From contig NC_088310.1 of assembly GCF_910592395.1 (NCBI RefSeq), positions 22,709,491 to 22,773,490 on the forward strand: a DNA stretch of 64,000 bases, written 5' to 3'. Positions 14,560 to 25,942 of the stretch are shown piece after piece. The notes below the pieces were generated by a model that was given only the letters and a program-made list of their open reading frames with translations, was not told the origin of the DNA and made no database searches. Origin of the DNA: Lineus longissimus (taxonomy: Eukaryota > Nemertea > Pilidiophora > Heteronemertea > Lineidae). Both the position numbers and the translations under genes were made by a program. Positions within the stretch are counted from its first letter, which is position 1, and every line of letters starts with the position of its first letter.

Positions 14560-14597
14560 CGATGTGTAAATGATTGTTCGATGTGTGAATGATTGTT
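14560..14597. repeat. Short tandem repeat, 19-bp unit x2
   Basis: cgatgtgtaaatgattgtt is followed directly by cgatgtgtgaatgattgtt, one substitution apart. Confidence 0.9.
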
Positions 14598-15054
14598 CGT
14601 GATTACTCGTTGATAGGGTAGCGATATTGTTGCAACCAAGATCACTTCCCTTCCCTTCATGATATCAACTCTGGTACACAAAGATTTTCCACAGAATTAT
14701 ACAGCATGGCCCCCTCACCCATCAGGCATTTCTGAATCCATTCCTTGGCAAACATTTGGTACACAATCAAACTTCGCCCCGAGTCATCATAATTGTGATA
14801 ATTAAGAAACTATCTCAGAAATTACTCCACCGAGGAAAATTGCTGAACCGACTTTGAGCCCTAGAGGTTGGTCACGGAGGAGATTGATGACTAAAGTTGG
14901 CTTCATGGTAACTATTCCTCCCTGTACATATTGAGTATATATCTAAATCATTGCTTTCTAGTTTTGAGCAAAGATAGGATGAAATGATTAAACAATGATA
15001 AAGGTGAGATGTGAAACGTTACGTTACCAGGTTGAAAGAATTGGGAGGAGAGCA

Positions 15055-15231
15055 ATTTTGTGAGATACTGCAGACCAATTATGGTTCCTGTTGTAAGAAT
15101 GGGAACGGTCATTTTCCACATCTCAAATTTCACACGTCTTTTTTGTTACTACTGGTCCAGTAAAATGGGGGGGGGGGGGGCTAGGGAAATTTGTGGGATA
15201 CTGCAGAAAACTTATGGTCTCTATTATAGAA
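15055..15231. repeat. Diverged 43-45-bp direct repeat flanking a poly-G tract
   Basis: The segment tgagatactgcagaccaattatgg (from 15061) recurs as tgggatactgcagaaaacttatgg (from 15194), with similar continuations (ttgtaagaa/attatagaa). A run of 14 G lies between them at 15167-15180. No gene is involved. Confidence 0.55.
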
Positions 15232-15531
15232 CACACGATGATTGAATTACTGCATGAGTTTGGACTTTGGATTACAAGTACCTCACCTCTAGACTACTAT
15301 AGAAGTCTCTTTGGCAATGGTTGGTTTGATGTGGGAGGAAAATGCAAATAGCATTCAAAAGAAATACATCCACCTCTTGAGACAGCCAAGAATGGCCAAG
15401 AGCTCCATTCAGAGATAAAGTGATGGGCTAGGTTAACAATCGGAATACCCAAAAAAACACCTGCTCCTTGGTCTGTTAAGTATGCCTCATTTAACATCCT
15501 TGATTCATACTGGACCCAAATGGTTGGAAAA

Positions 15532-15861
15532 TTAGCACTTCTGAACTTGGTAAAAATTAGGATGATTGTATAAGAGACACTTCTGATGATTGTTTTTCAC
15601 AATGTTAACAAAGTAACCACACCACACATGTTCTGGTTGTTGACTTCTAGGAATCCAGCAGTTGTCTTGCATGAAGACTTTGCAGGGGACATTGTCTTCC
15701 AGAGACTTAGGGAAAAAATGGTTAGACATGTTCCTCTTTTTCCTTCTTGACTTAAGTAACCCAGTCACTTTATATTTGTTTGATTCAAATGATTCAGTGC
15801 TGACATGTGCCACGATCAACATCAGAAGTACTCTTAGAAGCAGAAAGATTTCCTTGGCCAT
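15532..15861 (-). CDS. Candidate secreted cysteine-containing prohormone-like peptide
   Basis: A minus-strand ATG, directly preceded by an in-frame TGA, opens 109 codons. Residues 5-18 are strongly hydrophobic (IFLLLRVLLMLIVA) and followed by small residues, as in a signal peptide. Residues 39-43 are RRKKR, which fits a furin-type R-x-K-R cleavage site. The 66 residues after it contain five cysteines at 60, 68, 81, 95 and 109, spaced 8, 13, 14 and 14. There is one possible N-glycosylation sequon (NMS, 44-46). This is the order signal-spacer-dibasic site-Cys domain seen in neuropeptide and cytokine precursors. I match it to no known family; an odd number of cysteines implies dimerisation or a missing 3' exon. 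No poly(A) signal is obvious just after the stop. A chance ORF is possible. Confidence 0.3.
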   Translation of the reverse strand: MAKEIFLLLRVLLMLIVAHVSTESFESNKYKVTGLLKSRRKKRNMSNHFFPKSLEDNVPCKVFMQDNCWIPRSQQPEHVWCGYFVNIVKNNHQKCLLYNHPNFYQVQKC

Positions 15862-18819
15862 TCACTGCAGTAATGAAATGATTCAGAATATCATTAACAA
15901 CAAAACCTTTAAATTTCCTAAGTAGTTCGATCACCATCTGAACAAGTGACCTTAAATTCATGCTGGAAATCCTCCTAATCAACATCTTGCTGAAGATTCT
16001 CCTTGATTCCCTTCCAATAATGATTTACTGTCTTTCCACACTTTGGCGAATCATAAGTTATCTGCTAAAACTGCATGCTAGTATTCAACACCAAGGAAAT
16101 CTTCCTGAATCCTCCTCCATGGAATCATGCAGCTAGAGTACTTTCCCATGATAATGAAGTATCTTTACCAAGCTCTCTCATACTTGGGTAAGAAATCTGC
16201 TAAATGATATTATTGGTAATGTAAATGGATTAACTTAGAGATCGGGAATCTTGTTGTGATTCCCAGCTGAACAGGTGACAGATCGATACAAAGCGGCTGC
16301 TCGCTGTCTGCGCTGTCTGCAATCTGGATGTAAAACGTAAGAAAGTATGAATTAAGTGAAGAGTAGGAAGGCATCAGTTGCTAATCAAGTGGGTTTCAAT
16401 GCTTCATTATTCTTGTATTGTTTGCCCAATGTTAGGCACTGAAGTTTTGTAATGGTGCCATTTGTGGCGTCATCCTTGCTGCAAATGGAAGTGTACGCTC
16501 ACAAACCAGTAGAAAATCTAATTTTCTGAAACGAGGTCCTTGAGCAGTTCAACAGTTTCTACAAGTTATCCTTCGAGGAATCCATAATATTTCTCGAAAA
16601 TTGTTGAACTTTCTTGAAGAATTTCACCCTTGACCATGAGCAATCAAGTGCTTCCACTGATTAAGTCCTTGAAATAGCTGCTCACCCAATGGAACCTGAT
16701 TTCTAATGACTATACTTAATTTTGTGCATGATATCATCATGACTAACTTTCCTACTACTCTTGTGCAGCATCAAGGTCTTACTCAAGTCTTCAATGATTC
16801 ATTACTTGGACTTGACTCATTAGGGCCTTTGAGGACAACAGTTTCATCTAATGACCCTATTAGGCCTTCTTGCTCAACAAATCCAAGTCCTGAAACAGAA
16901 AACAAATGCCAGTGAAAGCAGCAAGGCTTATTGTAAGCCACCATTAGTGGATTCAGGCCTTCGTTCTGGCAACACTTGTCGAGATAAGGGATATTTTGTT
17001 GCTTTTTCAATGATATTTGATCTGTTCATGTGAAGATGAAAATGTATTGTCTAAAATGAGACTAGAGTGTAGCCTACCTGATTAAAAAAGAACCTCTTTC
17101 ACCTTTGTTTGCAGCTTACTAATAAAGCCCACGGGATTAAAAAGATATGCAAAAAATGCAATATCAGTCTTCAAGCCTATAGGCATGATCAATCATACCC
17201 TATCAGTTGTGAAAAATCTATGCCAGAGCACATGTTGCATCCAGCTTCATTGGATGAATGACAACTTGTCATATTCTATTAAATCTCCCCATGCACGGTA
17301 GACAGAACCAATTGTTCTTCATCATATATCAACACAGCATGTTTCAAACTACAATCTCCTAGACGAAGCTTTGCCATTGTTGCATATCATGGTGAATATT
17401 TGGATTTTTTTTCACCATAAAATCTAATATGATATGCCTGATGAAAAGTATTAAGTTCTTTACGAATCCATTTATTTTAATGCAGCATCTGTAAAACTTG
17501 AATAAATTCACCAATGCAGAATGATTTCATTGAATTTTAGATGGGTTTTTTGCTGGCGGCCATGTGTTTTCATCAAAATGTATTGACGTGTCTACATGGA
17601 GTATTTTTGTTTCACATGCATTGCATGCCACTGTCTTCACTGCTTATCAACAGGAGATGGATCTAAGTGTCAATGGGTGTCGTCTCTGATGTATTGACTG
17701 TATATTTTGACATATTGGCCATTTAAAAACAAATGCAGGAAGTGGCTGAATACCTCTGTGTAATTGAAAGCTGATGTTTCCCGAAATGATCTGCCAAAAA
17801 AAAATTATAGCAGTGTCACGGGTGCAAAATATCTTTGTCTTGTGTCTGATCAGTGTATCCACTTTGCCTCCGGTCGCGTCAACCTGCAGTCAATTTCAAA
17901 CCTAAATCCCTCCATGTGTTTTTTAACATTCCTCGTGGCATATCCTTGATCTGAATACCCAAGGGACCACAAAAATGCATGTCACAAAGCTGCACAACAT
18001 CGCCTGTGGCAGATTTAACGAAAAATGTCTCCTCGCTGTTTCGTATTTTTACCTGCTTTTGTTTTTTTCTCTAAGTCGCTGACTTGTCCGGCCTCATATC
18101 ATTGTAATTGAAAACTTAGAAAGTTGGGATATTTTTGCTCAATTATAGGATTAGAATCTCTTTGTTCTGACCTTCAATCCTCTTTCATGAAGTGACAGTG
18201 CTCAAGTGAGAATTTTTTAAAGGTGATAATCTTTCTAAGGTTGTCTTAGAACATCGTAAGGGATAAGATGTGATGTGCAGTATCATGCACACTAATGCAA
18301 TCAGATTAGCATGCATCGTATCTGCATGTTGGTCTACGAAACGAAATTGATGAAATAAATATACAGGCCATATTTTCATCATCACAATTTCAAGTTCAAA
18401 ATCTGGATTATACAGCAACCTGGTCTTGAATTCTCAAATACCCTATCGGTTACATTCCATTTCCGCCTCTGTATTTAGAAGTTTGATGGTTTTCAAAATG
18501 TCTTTCTTGTCATTTCATCTGTAACAAAATTTCTTAAGGATGTCACTACAACCATGATTGACAGCTTACAATTAATATTGAAATAGGAGCGTGCCAGTTC
18601 CTTTATAAAAATCTCAACAAAGACAGTATTATTAACGGCTCAATTACTCCAAATACTAGTTTGGTACATTATGGTAAAAACTCCTCCTGTCAGTATTCTA
18701 TTCTTTTCACCGCTCATGCATCTTCTGTGCATCTTCTTAATAGCATTGGACAGCTAAGACATTTCTTCCGAGCAATTTGATGAAATCCTATCCTGGGGCT
18801 TTTTGAGATGTTATTAGCA

Positions 18820-18965
18820 AAGGGGAAAACAAAGCAAGTTACGGTGACACCCGTGAGCCATTTAGAGAGACCGGAACAAAGAATGTGACATGGGACGGCG
18901 TGGAAATTAGGAAATTTTGGGACCGGCGGTTGTGTTAGCAAAATAATGCGGATGTCGTAGCGTCA
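18820..18965. other. CpG-enriched patch with a short open frame
   Basis: The region tacggtgacacccgtgagcc...gggacggcgtgg...gggaccggcgg stands out from AT-rich flanks. The plus strand reads SYGDTREPFRETGT, then KNVTWDGVEIRKFWDRR, in a 42-codon frame between stops without an ATG in place and without a donor. It is a possible conserved element; not called as a gene. Confidence 0.2.
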
Positions 18966-19913
18966 CTGTATTCCCAGCTGAGGTTGAAATTGGTTTAGAT
19001 TGCTATAGGGGCGGTATTTTTCCATTGTTTTTGATGAGTAAGATGTCTCAGTAAATAGTTTGGAAGTGGAATCTCTGGAGTGAAAATTAAAATCTATTGG
19101 GCATAGGGAATCTACCATTGATATGTTTTTTAGTTTCCTTTTCATTTGATAAGTTGAAGTAACTGGATTCTAGTTTTGCTGATTTTTGCTAGGAGTGGTT
19201 TTATTTTGTATTATGCCACAAATTGAAGCTTTTTTTCGTTCTTTTGAGTACATGCATGAATCAAGAAAGTGTATGGTGATAACTGTTGTTGATAAGCAAA
19301 TGTTGTTTCAGGATTTTCTTTTTGGTTTCAGCTTTGTCTCGACCAATAATCATTACTTCTCTCGGCTAACAAAACTCAATAGCAAATTCTAATACAATCA
19401 GTCTGAGGATTTTACCTGCCTCATCCCATTCTGTAAATCTCTGAAAATTCAAAATGTTCCTGAATCAAAACCGATTGAGGACATGCTGTTGTCATAGCAC
19501 TCCTCTTTCTCCAATTAAAGAGAACAAAATGTCATCAGTTTTTCTCATTTCTTTATCAAATTCATTTATCAAGTCAGAGGATGCATGAATTTTACATTAA
19601 AAGTGCTCTTGATTGGTCCCTTGATGTTTGAAGGCTCGACTCTCAGAAGCATCTGTTAGGGACGATTGAACAGGCTAGAACAATAGACAAGACCATTTAT
19701 GGAGCAGGAGTCACCAGAAATAATCATCAACCTTGAGCTTGCATGAATGATTCCAGTATGTTTCGTTTTGCTTGACATTCCTTGGGTGACGTCTTGTGAT
19801 TTTGGATGACTTCGTTCCCTTAAAGATAAACTGACATAAGTGGACAGTAGCCTATAGTGAATTCCACACATCCGATAAAAATCCTGTAGTCCTGTTGCAC
19901 ACTTACGTAATGT

Positions 19914-20277
19914 TGCAATTCATTGATGGAGACATGCATTAAATTTGTCTTGGTACAATTGTATACGTGCTCTCAAAAGTTCCATCATATGTATTTCAAA
20001 ATTTCATCAGATATTCTCCGCTTAGCATGTTACACATGCCATCCCTCAGCCATCAATTTTCTTGGTAGTTTGTAAGTCTTATACTTAAATAATCCTGCAA
20101 TTCCTTGATTGAGTTAGGCTTGGCCTTCGCATTTTGTTATGGTGCCATAATCCTTGGCATTATCATTATATACCAGAACATCAAATTTTCAAAATTTCAT
20201 CAAATTTTCTCAGCTTAGTTTGACATATTCTATACTTGAACCCTCAACCACCGAAGTCCCATTGTAAGTTTGTAACT
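19914..20277. repeat. Degenerate two-copy direct repeat, 182-bp offset
   Basis: Copies start tgcaattcattgatggag (19914) and tgcaattccttgattgag (20096). Later shared blocks are ttcaaaatttcatca, ttctccgcttag/ttctcagcttag, ccctcagcca/ccctcaacca and agtttgtaa followed by cttata/cttact. The copies have clearly diverged but align end to end. Confidence 0.65.
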
Positions 20278-22234
20278 TACTTGTCACTTCTAATACTAAA
20301 TCTGTGCTAATCTTTAAGATTACTCATCCCGATGCAGTGCAGCGTATTATCCATGTGTCCAATTATCCCTCGGCCATAACCAGGTGCATAGAACAGCTTA
20401 GCTAATAACCAGGTAGAGCAGTTATGCGTGCTCGCCTGCTCGAGCTGTGACTCACCCAGGCCAAGCTGACAATGCATGAAATTGACTTTTCCAGATGATT
20501 TTGTCTGAATGAATATGCGAAAATAACATTTCTATTCTTGATTAATTATCATATGATGTTATCAATATTTCTGTGTTAAGTACATGATTTTGTCCTTGAT
20601 GCAGTGCTGTATCACCCGGTGGGATTAATCAATTTATTGGGTCCTGCCTCAGCGATCGCGTTGTGGAGCCATTGGTTTGCCTTGTTTCCTCATCCACTTG
20701 AGACATTGCCGATAGGGACATATCGACACGAATCCTCCAGGAAAGAAAAGCACATTTTCCACTTGACAGAGAACCTCCTTCTAGGATTGCCAATGCCAGG
20801 CTTCATGTTCTTCCACCCTTAACATGCAATAACACCTGTACATTTTATATACAAAAATTGTATTCATCAATGCATTATTTTGATCAGCCTGATATGAATT
20901 GGAATGTTGAGATTCAATGCCAGCCTGTGGCCTAAAGGAACATTCCTGAAGAAGCTCCCTCAACCATAGGCAACATACATTTGCAATGTTCAGTTGACTC
21001 ACTGCAGGAAAGCCTTTGGGGTACATACTGGTTGTTTTATTAATGCCCAAGTGCTGAAAACTTTGGTTTATAGTGTACCAAATTGCATAATGTTGCAAGG
21101 GATATAGCTATAGCAAGATGTCAGTTCAAAATTCACTGCAGTATTCGAGAGAACTTGCTTTTGTGACAGTTGTTTTTAGTCCAGTAGTATAAGACCTTAA
21201 AAAACCCTCAAGAATTAGAGGATGGTGGAATTTTCTATAAGTCGAGTTTATCTGAAGCATTTCCTTATATCCAGTTTTGTGTGCTCAGTTAACCAGAAGG
21301 TTTGTCACCAGCCTTCATTGCGCAAGCATCGGTTCCAGATATCATGCTTTCATGCTCCTCGTGCAGTCTAATCTCCTTATTATCAAAGCCAAAACGATAA
21401 CGTATAAGCTATTCGATATTTACTGTTAGTTTGTTAACATTAGGGTGGCAAATGGTATTCCCAAGTTGCTAGGAACAGTGACCTTGGGATTGTCAGGTTC
21501 TCCATAGGAATGACTGAGTCAGAGACTGGAAAAATGTCTCACAGACTCTTGACACCTTCATCATTGTTAGCTTACCTGATAATTGGAAGCCCCTAAGGAG
21601 AATTTGAAGCTACATGTTCTTGCCTTGGGCTAAACCAATTGTTCCACTTATATTCTTTGTATTCAATGACGAACGGTGAATTGATGTGAGACATCTTTAT
21701 AGCTTTATAGAGTCTTTTTGGATCTCTTAGAACTCCAGAGGATGATGTACTGATATCTGCTACAAACTAACTGAAGCAGTTTGACGTCTTAAGGAATTGT
21801 CTGATTTTCTTCAGAAAGGCATGACCCCTCACAAAATAATTTCATGACTCATTTAAGGCAGTGTATACAGGTTATACTTCCCTTTTAATCTATGGATCTT
21901 GCAGGTGATGGGCAATAGTGTTGTAATCAATCTCGACATTGCTTTGACCTTGGGAATTTGCCAAAAAAGTGCCAGAAGACATGACTGCATCCCTTATTTT
22001 CTCCCTATTGATCTCCTAATTGTTTCCACCTCCCCTGTGGATGGTTGACATCCTATCTGTAAATGAGCATCCTTTAACTCCTATTCTGCTGTTGACATGA
22101 AGGTCATATTCATTTGCTCTGTGAGAGGCTGGCCTTGGAGACTGTTTGAATATCACAACTCAACTTTAAGATTAAATTAATTTCCTATCTTTTTCTGCAC
22201 TTGATCAAAATGTGGACTCTCAGCTTGTGTCATC

Positions 22235-22277
22235 TGTCTTCTTCTTCACTACTACTACTACTTCTTTTTCTTCTTCG
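22235..22277. repeat. Pyrimidine-rich CTT/ACT microsatellite
   Basis: Imperfect cttcttctt, then actactactactact, then cttctttttcttcttc. This is simple sequence within noncoding DNA. Confidence 0.85.
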
Positions 22278-23221
22278 TTCCATCTGCATTTTAGTTCAGT
22301 TACTTAATAGTTGACATCTATTACTCTGCCTTTTTCTGAACCAAGGTCTTGCACTTTTCCCTGTAGAACGCCTGTAACCCTTCATATCATATTGATTGAA
22401 AATCATAATACGATTTAGCCATTAGGGCTTCGTTTCAATAACATCCCATTGACCCCTACTGGGAAGCCATCTCAAATATCATCAACTTCATTTCAAAATC
22501 CTTTGTTTGTCTCTCAATTCATCCTCACATTCTTTTACTAATTGTAAAAAAAATGATCTTGAGTGTCTGATGGTGACATTAAGTGCAGGGGTGCCCTGAT
22601 ATGACACATCCAGAACAATTGGTTCACAGTTTAATCCCGTTTCATTTGAGTGTCAAGAGCCTTCCACTAAATCCTTCCCCTTAATGGTTGTGGGATTCCC
22701 TTTACAGTATCCAATTTAATCATTTTAAAGTGAACTCATATTTGATTGGTGTTGGAGGGCAACTTTGTATGTCAGTGTCTGATCCAGTCATTGTTTGATG
22801 GACTTAGCCAAAACCCTTCAACATTTTCAAGATCGATTTATTCTGGATGTCCTAAATCTTGGCCTCGGAATTTCATCCTCCCGAAAGCAATGATCAATCC
22901 AAAAAGAAAGGTTGACCAAACTTTAAACATATGATGACATTCAGAGGTCAGTAAGCTGCTGCCTGTCATGTCCGCCAAGTAACAAATACCTAATCAGATT
23001 ACATGGCATTACCCAGCAAATCTAATAATCGTCACCTGTTATGGATTAGTGAAATAACTGTACTAGTGTCACAAGTGTCGAGCCATCCACATTGATGAAG
23101 TCATCTTATCATTGCAAGTTATATGACAGTATGGAACAATTTGCTGATGGTTTCAGGAGTCAGACCTTTCTCCCAGGGGAGGGGCCTTGCCCATACCAGC
23201 ACTTTGAACCGGAGATATTAG

Positions 23222-23482
23222 TCAGTGCCTTCTGATGCATTCATAAATGTAATTTGTAAGCTTCTGCAAAGTAATTGGATCGAAGTGGTAAACGCTGGAT
23301 GATTTTATGATCCTGCGTCGATGATGTTGATCAAGTATGAAGTGTGACCAATAGCTGCTCATAAAGTCGTCAGAAAAGGGCTGAAGACGTGGCATCGCGG
23401 GGAAATCAGCAACCTTACTATCGGAGATATGATCACGGAAACTACTCGACAACCTTCGAGCACCATTTACTACGGAAGACAT
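23222..23482 (-). CDS. Unidentified 86-codon minus-strand open frame
   Basis: A true ATG opens a frame beginning MSSVVNGARRLSSSFRDHIS and ending LTNYIYECIRRH, followed by TGA. The composition is polar and basic with ordinary amino-acid balance, and CpG codons occur more often than in the flanks. There is no signal peptide, membrane segment or motif I recognise, and no convincing donor or acceptor. It may be a small nested exon or a conserved noncoding patch. Confidence 0.15.
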   Translation of the reverse strand: MSSVVNGARRLSSSFRDHISDSKVADFPAMPRLQPFSDDFMSSYWSHFILDQHHRRRIIKSSSVYHFDPITLQKLTNYIYECIRRH

Positions 23483-25634
23483 TATCTTGCAATGATGAGG
23501 ATGAAGAGTAGAAATGATGGAAAATGATTTTGATTGGGTGGATACACAATGCTCATTTTGGCTTGGTTATTTGGTTACTCTCCTCGACATTGTCGTCAAA
23601 TTAAAAGAAAAAGATGGCTTTTATTCCTTATTACTTTGATTACTTTAGGCTCGAAAATTGAATCTGACTCATGCAGTTTGACGGTAAAGCTCCATGTAAA
23701 CTTTAATTATCTTCTTCATTTCTTTATGGGGATGCTCTTGAGGGAAGTCACCATGTCATAAAACCAGGCGGTTGGTTGACATTTCTCTAGATGTCTCATC
23801 GTAGCATTCACTGGACAAGTAAGCCTTTCTTCAATATGAAAGTTCTCGACACTTGGAGAAAAAGAAGTGATGCTTTCATCAGAACAAGAGAAGGGAAAGT
23901 GTCTTGACTGACAGGGAGAGGTCCAAAGGGACCTCAATGGTGTTAAACTTGCACCGAGGGCAGATGGCTAAAACAATAAAAACAAATGACAAGTCCAAAA
24001 GGTGAGGAGACACAAATTGGCTTCGCTCTTGGAGCTCAGGGAATGAGGTGTAATGTCTTCCTAAGTTGTGCAATTCTTTAGCGTTTCCTTTATCATCTCT
24101 TTATGGCAGATGTTGTGCGGCTAATGTGCTATCCCTGGTACACAACATGAAGTTTGGACTCTACTCCATCCCTAAAGCATTCAATCAAGTTTCCCAATGT
24201 AAAAAAGCACCTGTGTGCAATCAGCATCACATTGACATGATGAACATCTCTTGTGTGAAATGCACACCACCATATAAAGAATCTACACTGGTGCTTAGCA
24301 GTCCTGGAGTGAACTTGACTCGGACCTATCTTTGCCGTACATCCAAATAATGGTCTACTTCGTTTCAGCTCAAGTTTATGAACTTCTCGTGAAAATGCTC
24401 ACAACGAAGTACATGCATGCATTAATGTATGTAATGATATAACCACCTGAAATAAAATTAACTCCATCCGTGTATTGTTTCTGACAAATAATTCAATATA
24501 ACGATATGTGCTCATTCATGGTGTGGAAAGAATTGCAAAGTCTCCATTGTTGAATGAGCTGTCAATCACACTTTTTTCATGGTAGCATGACACTCTATCA
24601 ATTCGAGTATTTTTGCGGTGGATGTCGCCTATATTTCTGGAGAATCACGCAACTGAAATCAACCTCACTAGAACCATATTTGAGTACTTTGATGAGCCAT
24701 TTTACACTTAAGCTTTCAGTTGGAGTTGAGGTGAGGTACACAGTGATACTCATCAATTCTATTTAGGTCACCCTGGACTCTGAGTTACATTAATCCCAAC
24801 TTATCAATGGATTATCATTGCCGTGCGTTAATATCTCTTGATAATTAACCTGGTTGATAGAACTTATGAGCTTAAAATTTGAATTGAATTATGACTTTTT
24901 GCATTTTTAAAGAAATTTCTATTTGATTGACATTGTGATTAATTCATAGTTGGGTGTGCAAAGATTGTATGTGTCAGGTTGATGTTAAAATTATCCCTTT
25001 TTTCCTTTTTACTGCCTTTAAGATAATGAAAGTTCAGATATACAAATCATTTAGTTTCCCCCTTGAAAGTTGCACCTGTACACCAACAAATGATGATTTG
25101 TTTTTACTCTGTTCAAGAAGATAGTTTACAAGATTGTGTTGTCTAGGGTGCTGTATTCCACTTCACAGTGCTTCTTCATTTCAATCCACTTGTCTCCTCA
25201 GAAAGCTTGTCTCCAGCTATTGAAGTTTCTCCTCCAAATAACAAAGACATTTCTAATCAGAAAAATTCATTCCACCGTGGAAGCAATATTCATCTACCAA
25301 TTTCCTCCCTTCTTAATTATTTATATTTCAGATGAAGAAAATCAGTTAACTATCTTCTAATTTCAGCTGGCCCGCCTTTATTTTTCTTCTAATTGTTCGA
25401 ATATGGTCAGATTCCTGATCTTTTTTCGCGTCGACTGTCCTAATGAATAAAGTTTTCATACTGACCATGTTATCTAGTTAAACCAAACATGCAATGGTAG
25501 GTGACGATTCATTTGTTCTGATTGCCTCCACCCTCATGAGGCCCTTGGAGCCCGATTTGCAAAATATTATTCACATGCACGGTTCCCAAGTTGTCAATCT
25601 ATGGCCTCGTGATCATTGCGTTTTTGTTCGCATT

Positions 25635-25882
25635 GTTATTTATATAGATTCGATGCGTGGCTCGTAAAATGTTTTCATTTGCTAGGATGAGTTGTCAATC
25701 TGACGAGTATTATCCTCAGGACAATTAAACGCAGCTTGATACGGCTTGAACCAGGTGTCTGATCTGGGAGTCTGCATGCAGAGAAGCCGGGTCCATGTTG
25801 AGTAAAACACACGTAGGCATGTGTGTTATACTTATATTTTGTGTCTTTGAGTTGATTCTGTTGGATTATCTTGGATTAGTAA
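25635..25882 (+). promoter_or_regulatory. Candidate TATA promoter and 5' leader upstream of the 25883 exon
   Basis: A ttatttatatag TATA-like box lies near 25640. The leader that follows contains at least two short upstream ORFs: one from the ATG near 25686 that stops within about 14 codons, and one from the ATG of gcatgcag near 25773. A third upstream ATG at 25819 opens 41 codons with a hydrophobic start (MCVILIFCVFELILLDYLG) and overlaps the 25883 frame through to the donor. If this leader is used, translation of the downstream frame would be subject to upstream-ORF control. The promoter call is inference from motif order only. Confidence 0.3.
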
Positions 25883-25942
25883 ATGGAAGCTTTGAAAATG
25901 TTTTGGACGTGGAAGTCAAAGAAGCGAAAACGGTGGAGTCAG
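25883..25942 (+). CDS. Candidate first coding exon joining in phase to the KIF26 exon
   Basis: An ATG immediately preceded by an in-frame TAA opens 20 codons reading MEALKMFWTWKSKKRKRWSQ, then a donor-like cag|gttagt. The length is exactly 60 bp, so it ends in phase 0 and matches the phase-0 start of the exon at 39781, about 13.8 kb downstream. The peptide is strongly basic (SKKRKR) with three tryptophans, and a splice would place WSQ directly before ESSELA. Upstream at about 25635-25645 is a TATA-like ttatttatatag, followed by a leader holding several short upstream ORFs. The start context is only moderate (T at -3, G at +4). A competing frame from the ATG at 25819 also runs into the same donor but ends in phase 1 and would frameshift the KIF26 exon. 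No homology is claimed; support is phase, donor and composition. Confidence 0.45.

Larger units (their letters stand above)
10926..15054. other. Noncoding sequence, presumed intron
   Basis: AT-rich, with the direct repeats listed separately at 12848 and 14560. No exon with splice support was found. Confidence 0.6.
15862..25634. other. Noncoding sequence with scattered short frames
   Basis: Contains the repeats at 19914 and 22235 and the patches at 18820 and 23222 listed separately. On the minus strand around 15900-16100 two stop-interrupted pieces (CGKTVNHYWKGIKENLQQDV and a short continuation) hint at a decayed coding sequence I cannot name. No confident gene. Confidence 0.55.

Noticed and set aside
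16275-16336. 62-bp segment with good acceptor and donor encoding DRYKAAARCLRCLQSGCK
   Set aside because: The cysteine pattern comes from an imperfect internal repeat of cgctgtctg, the frame is only 24 codons between stops, and the phase does not fit known exons.
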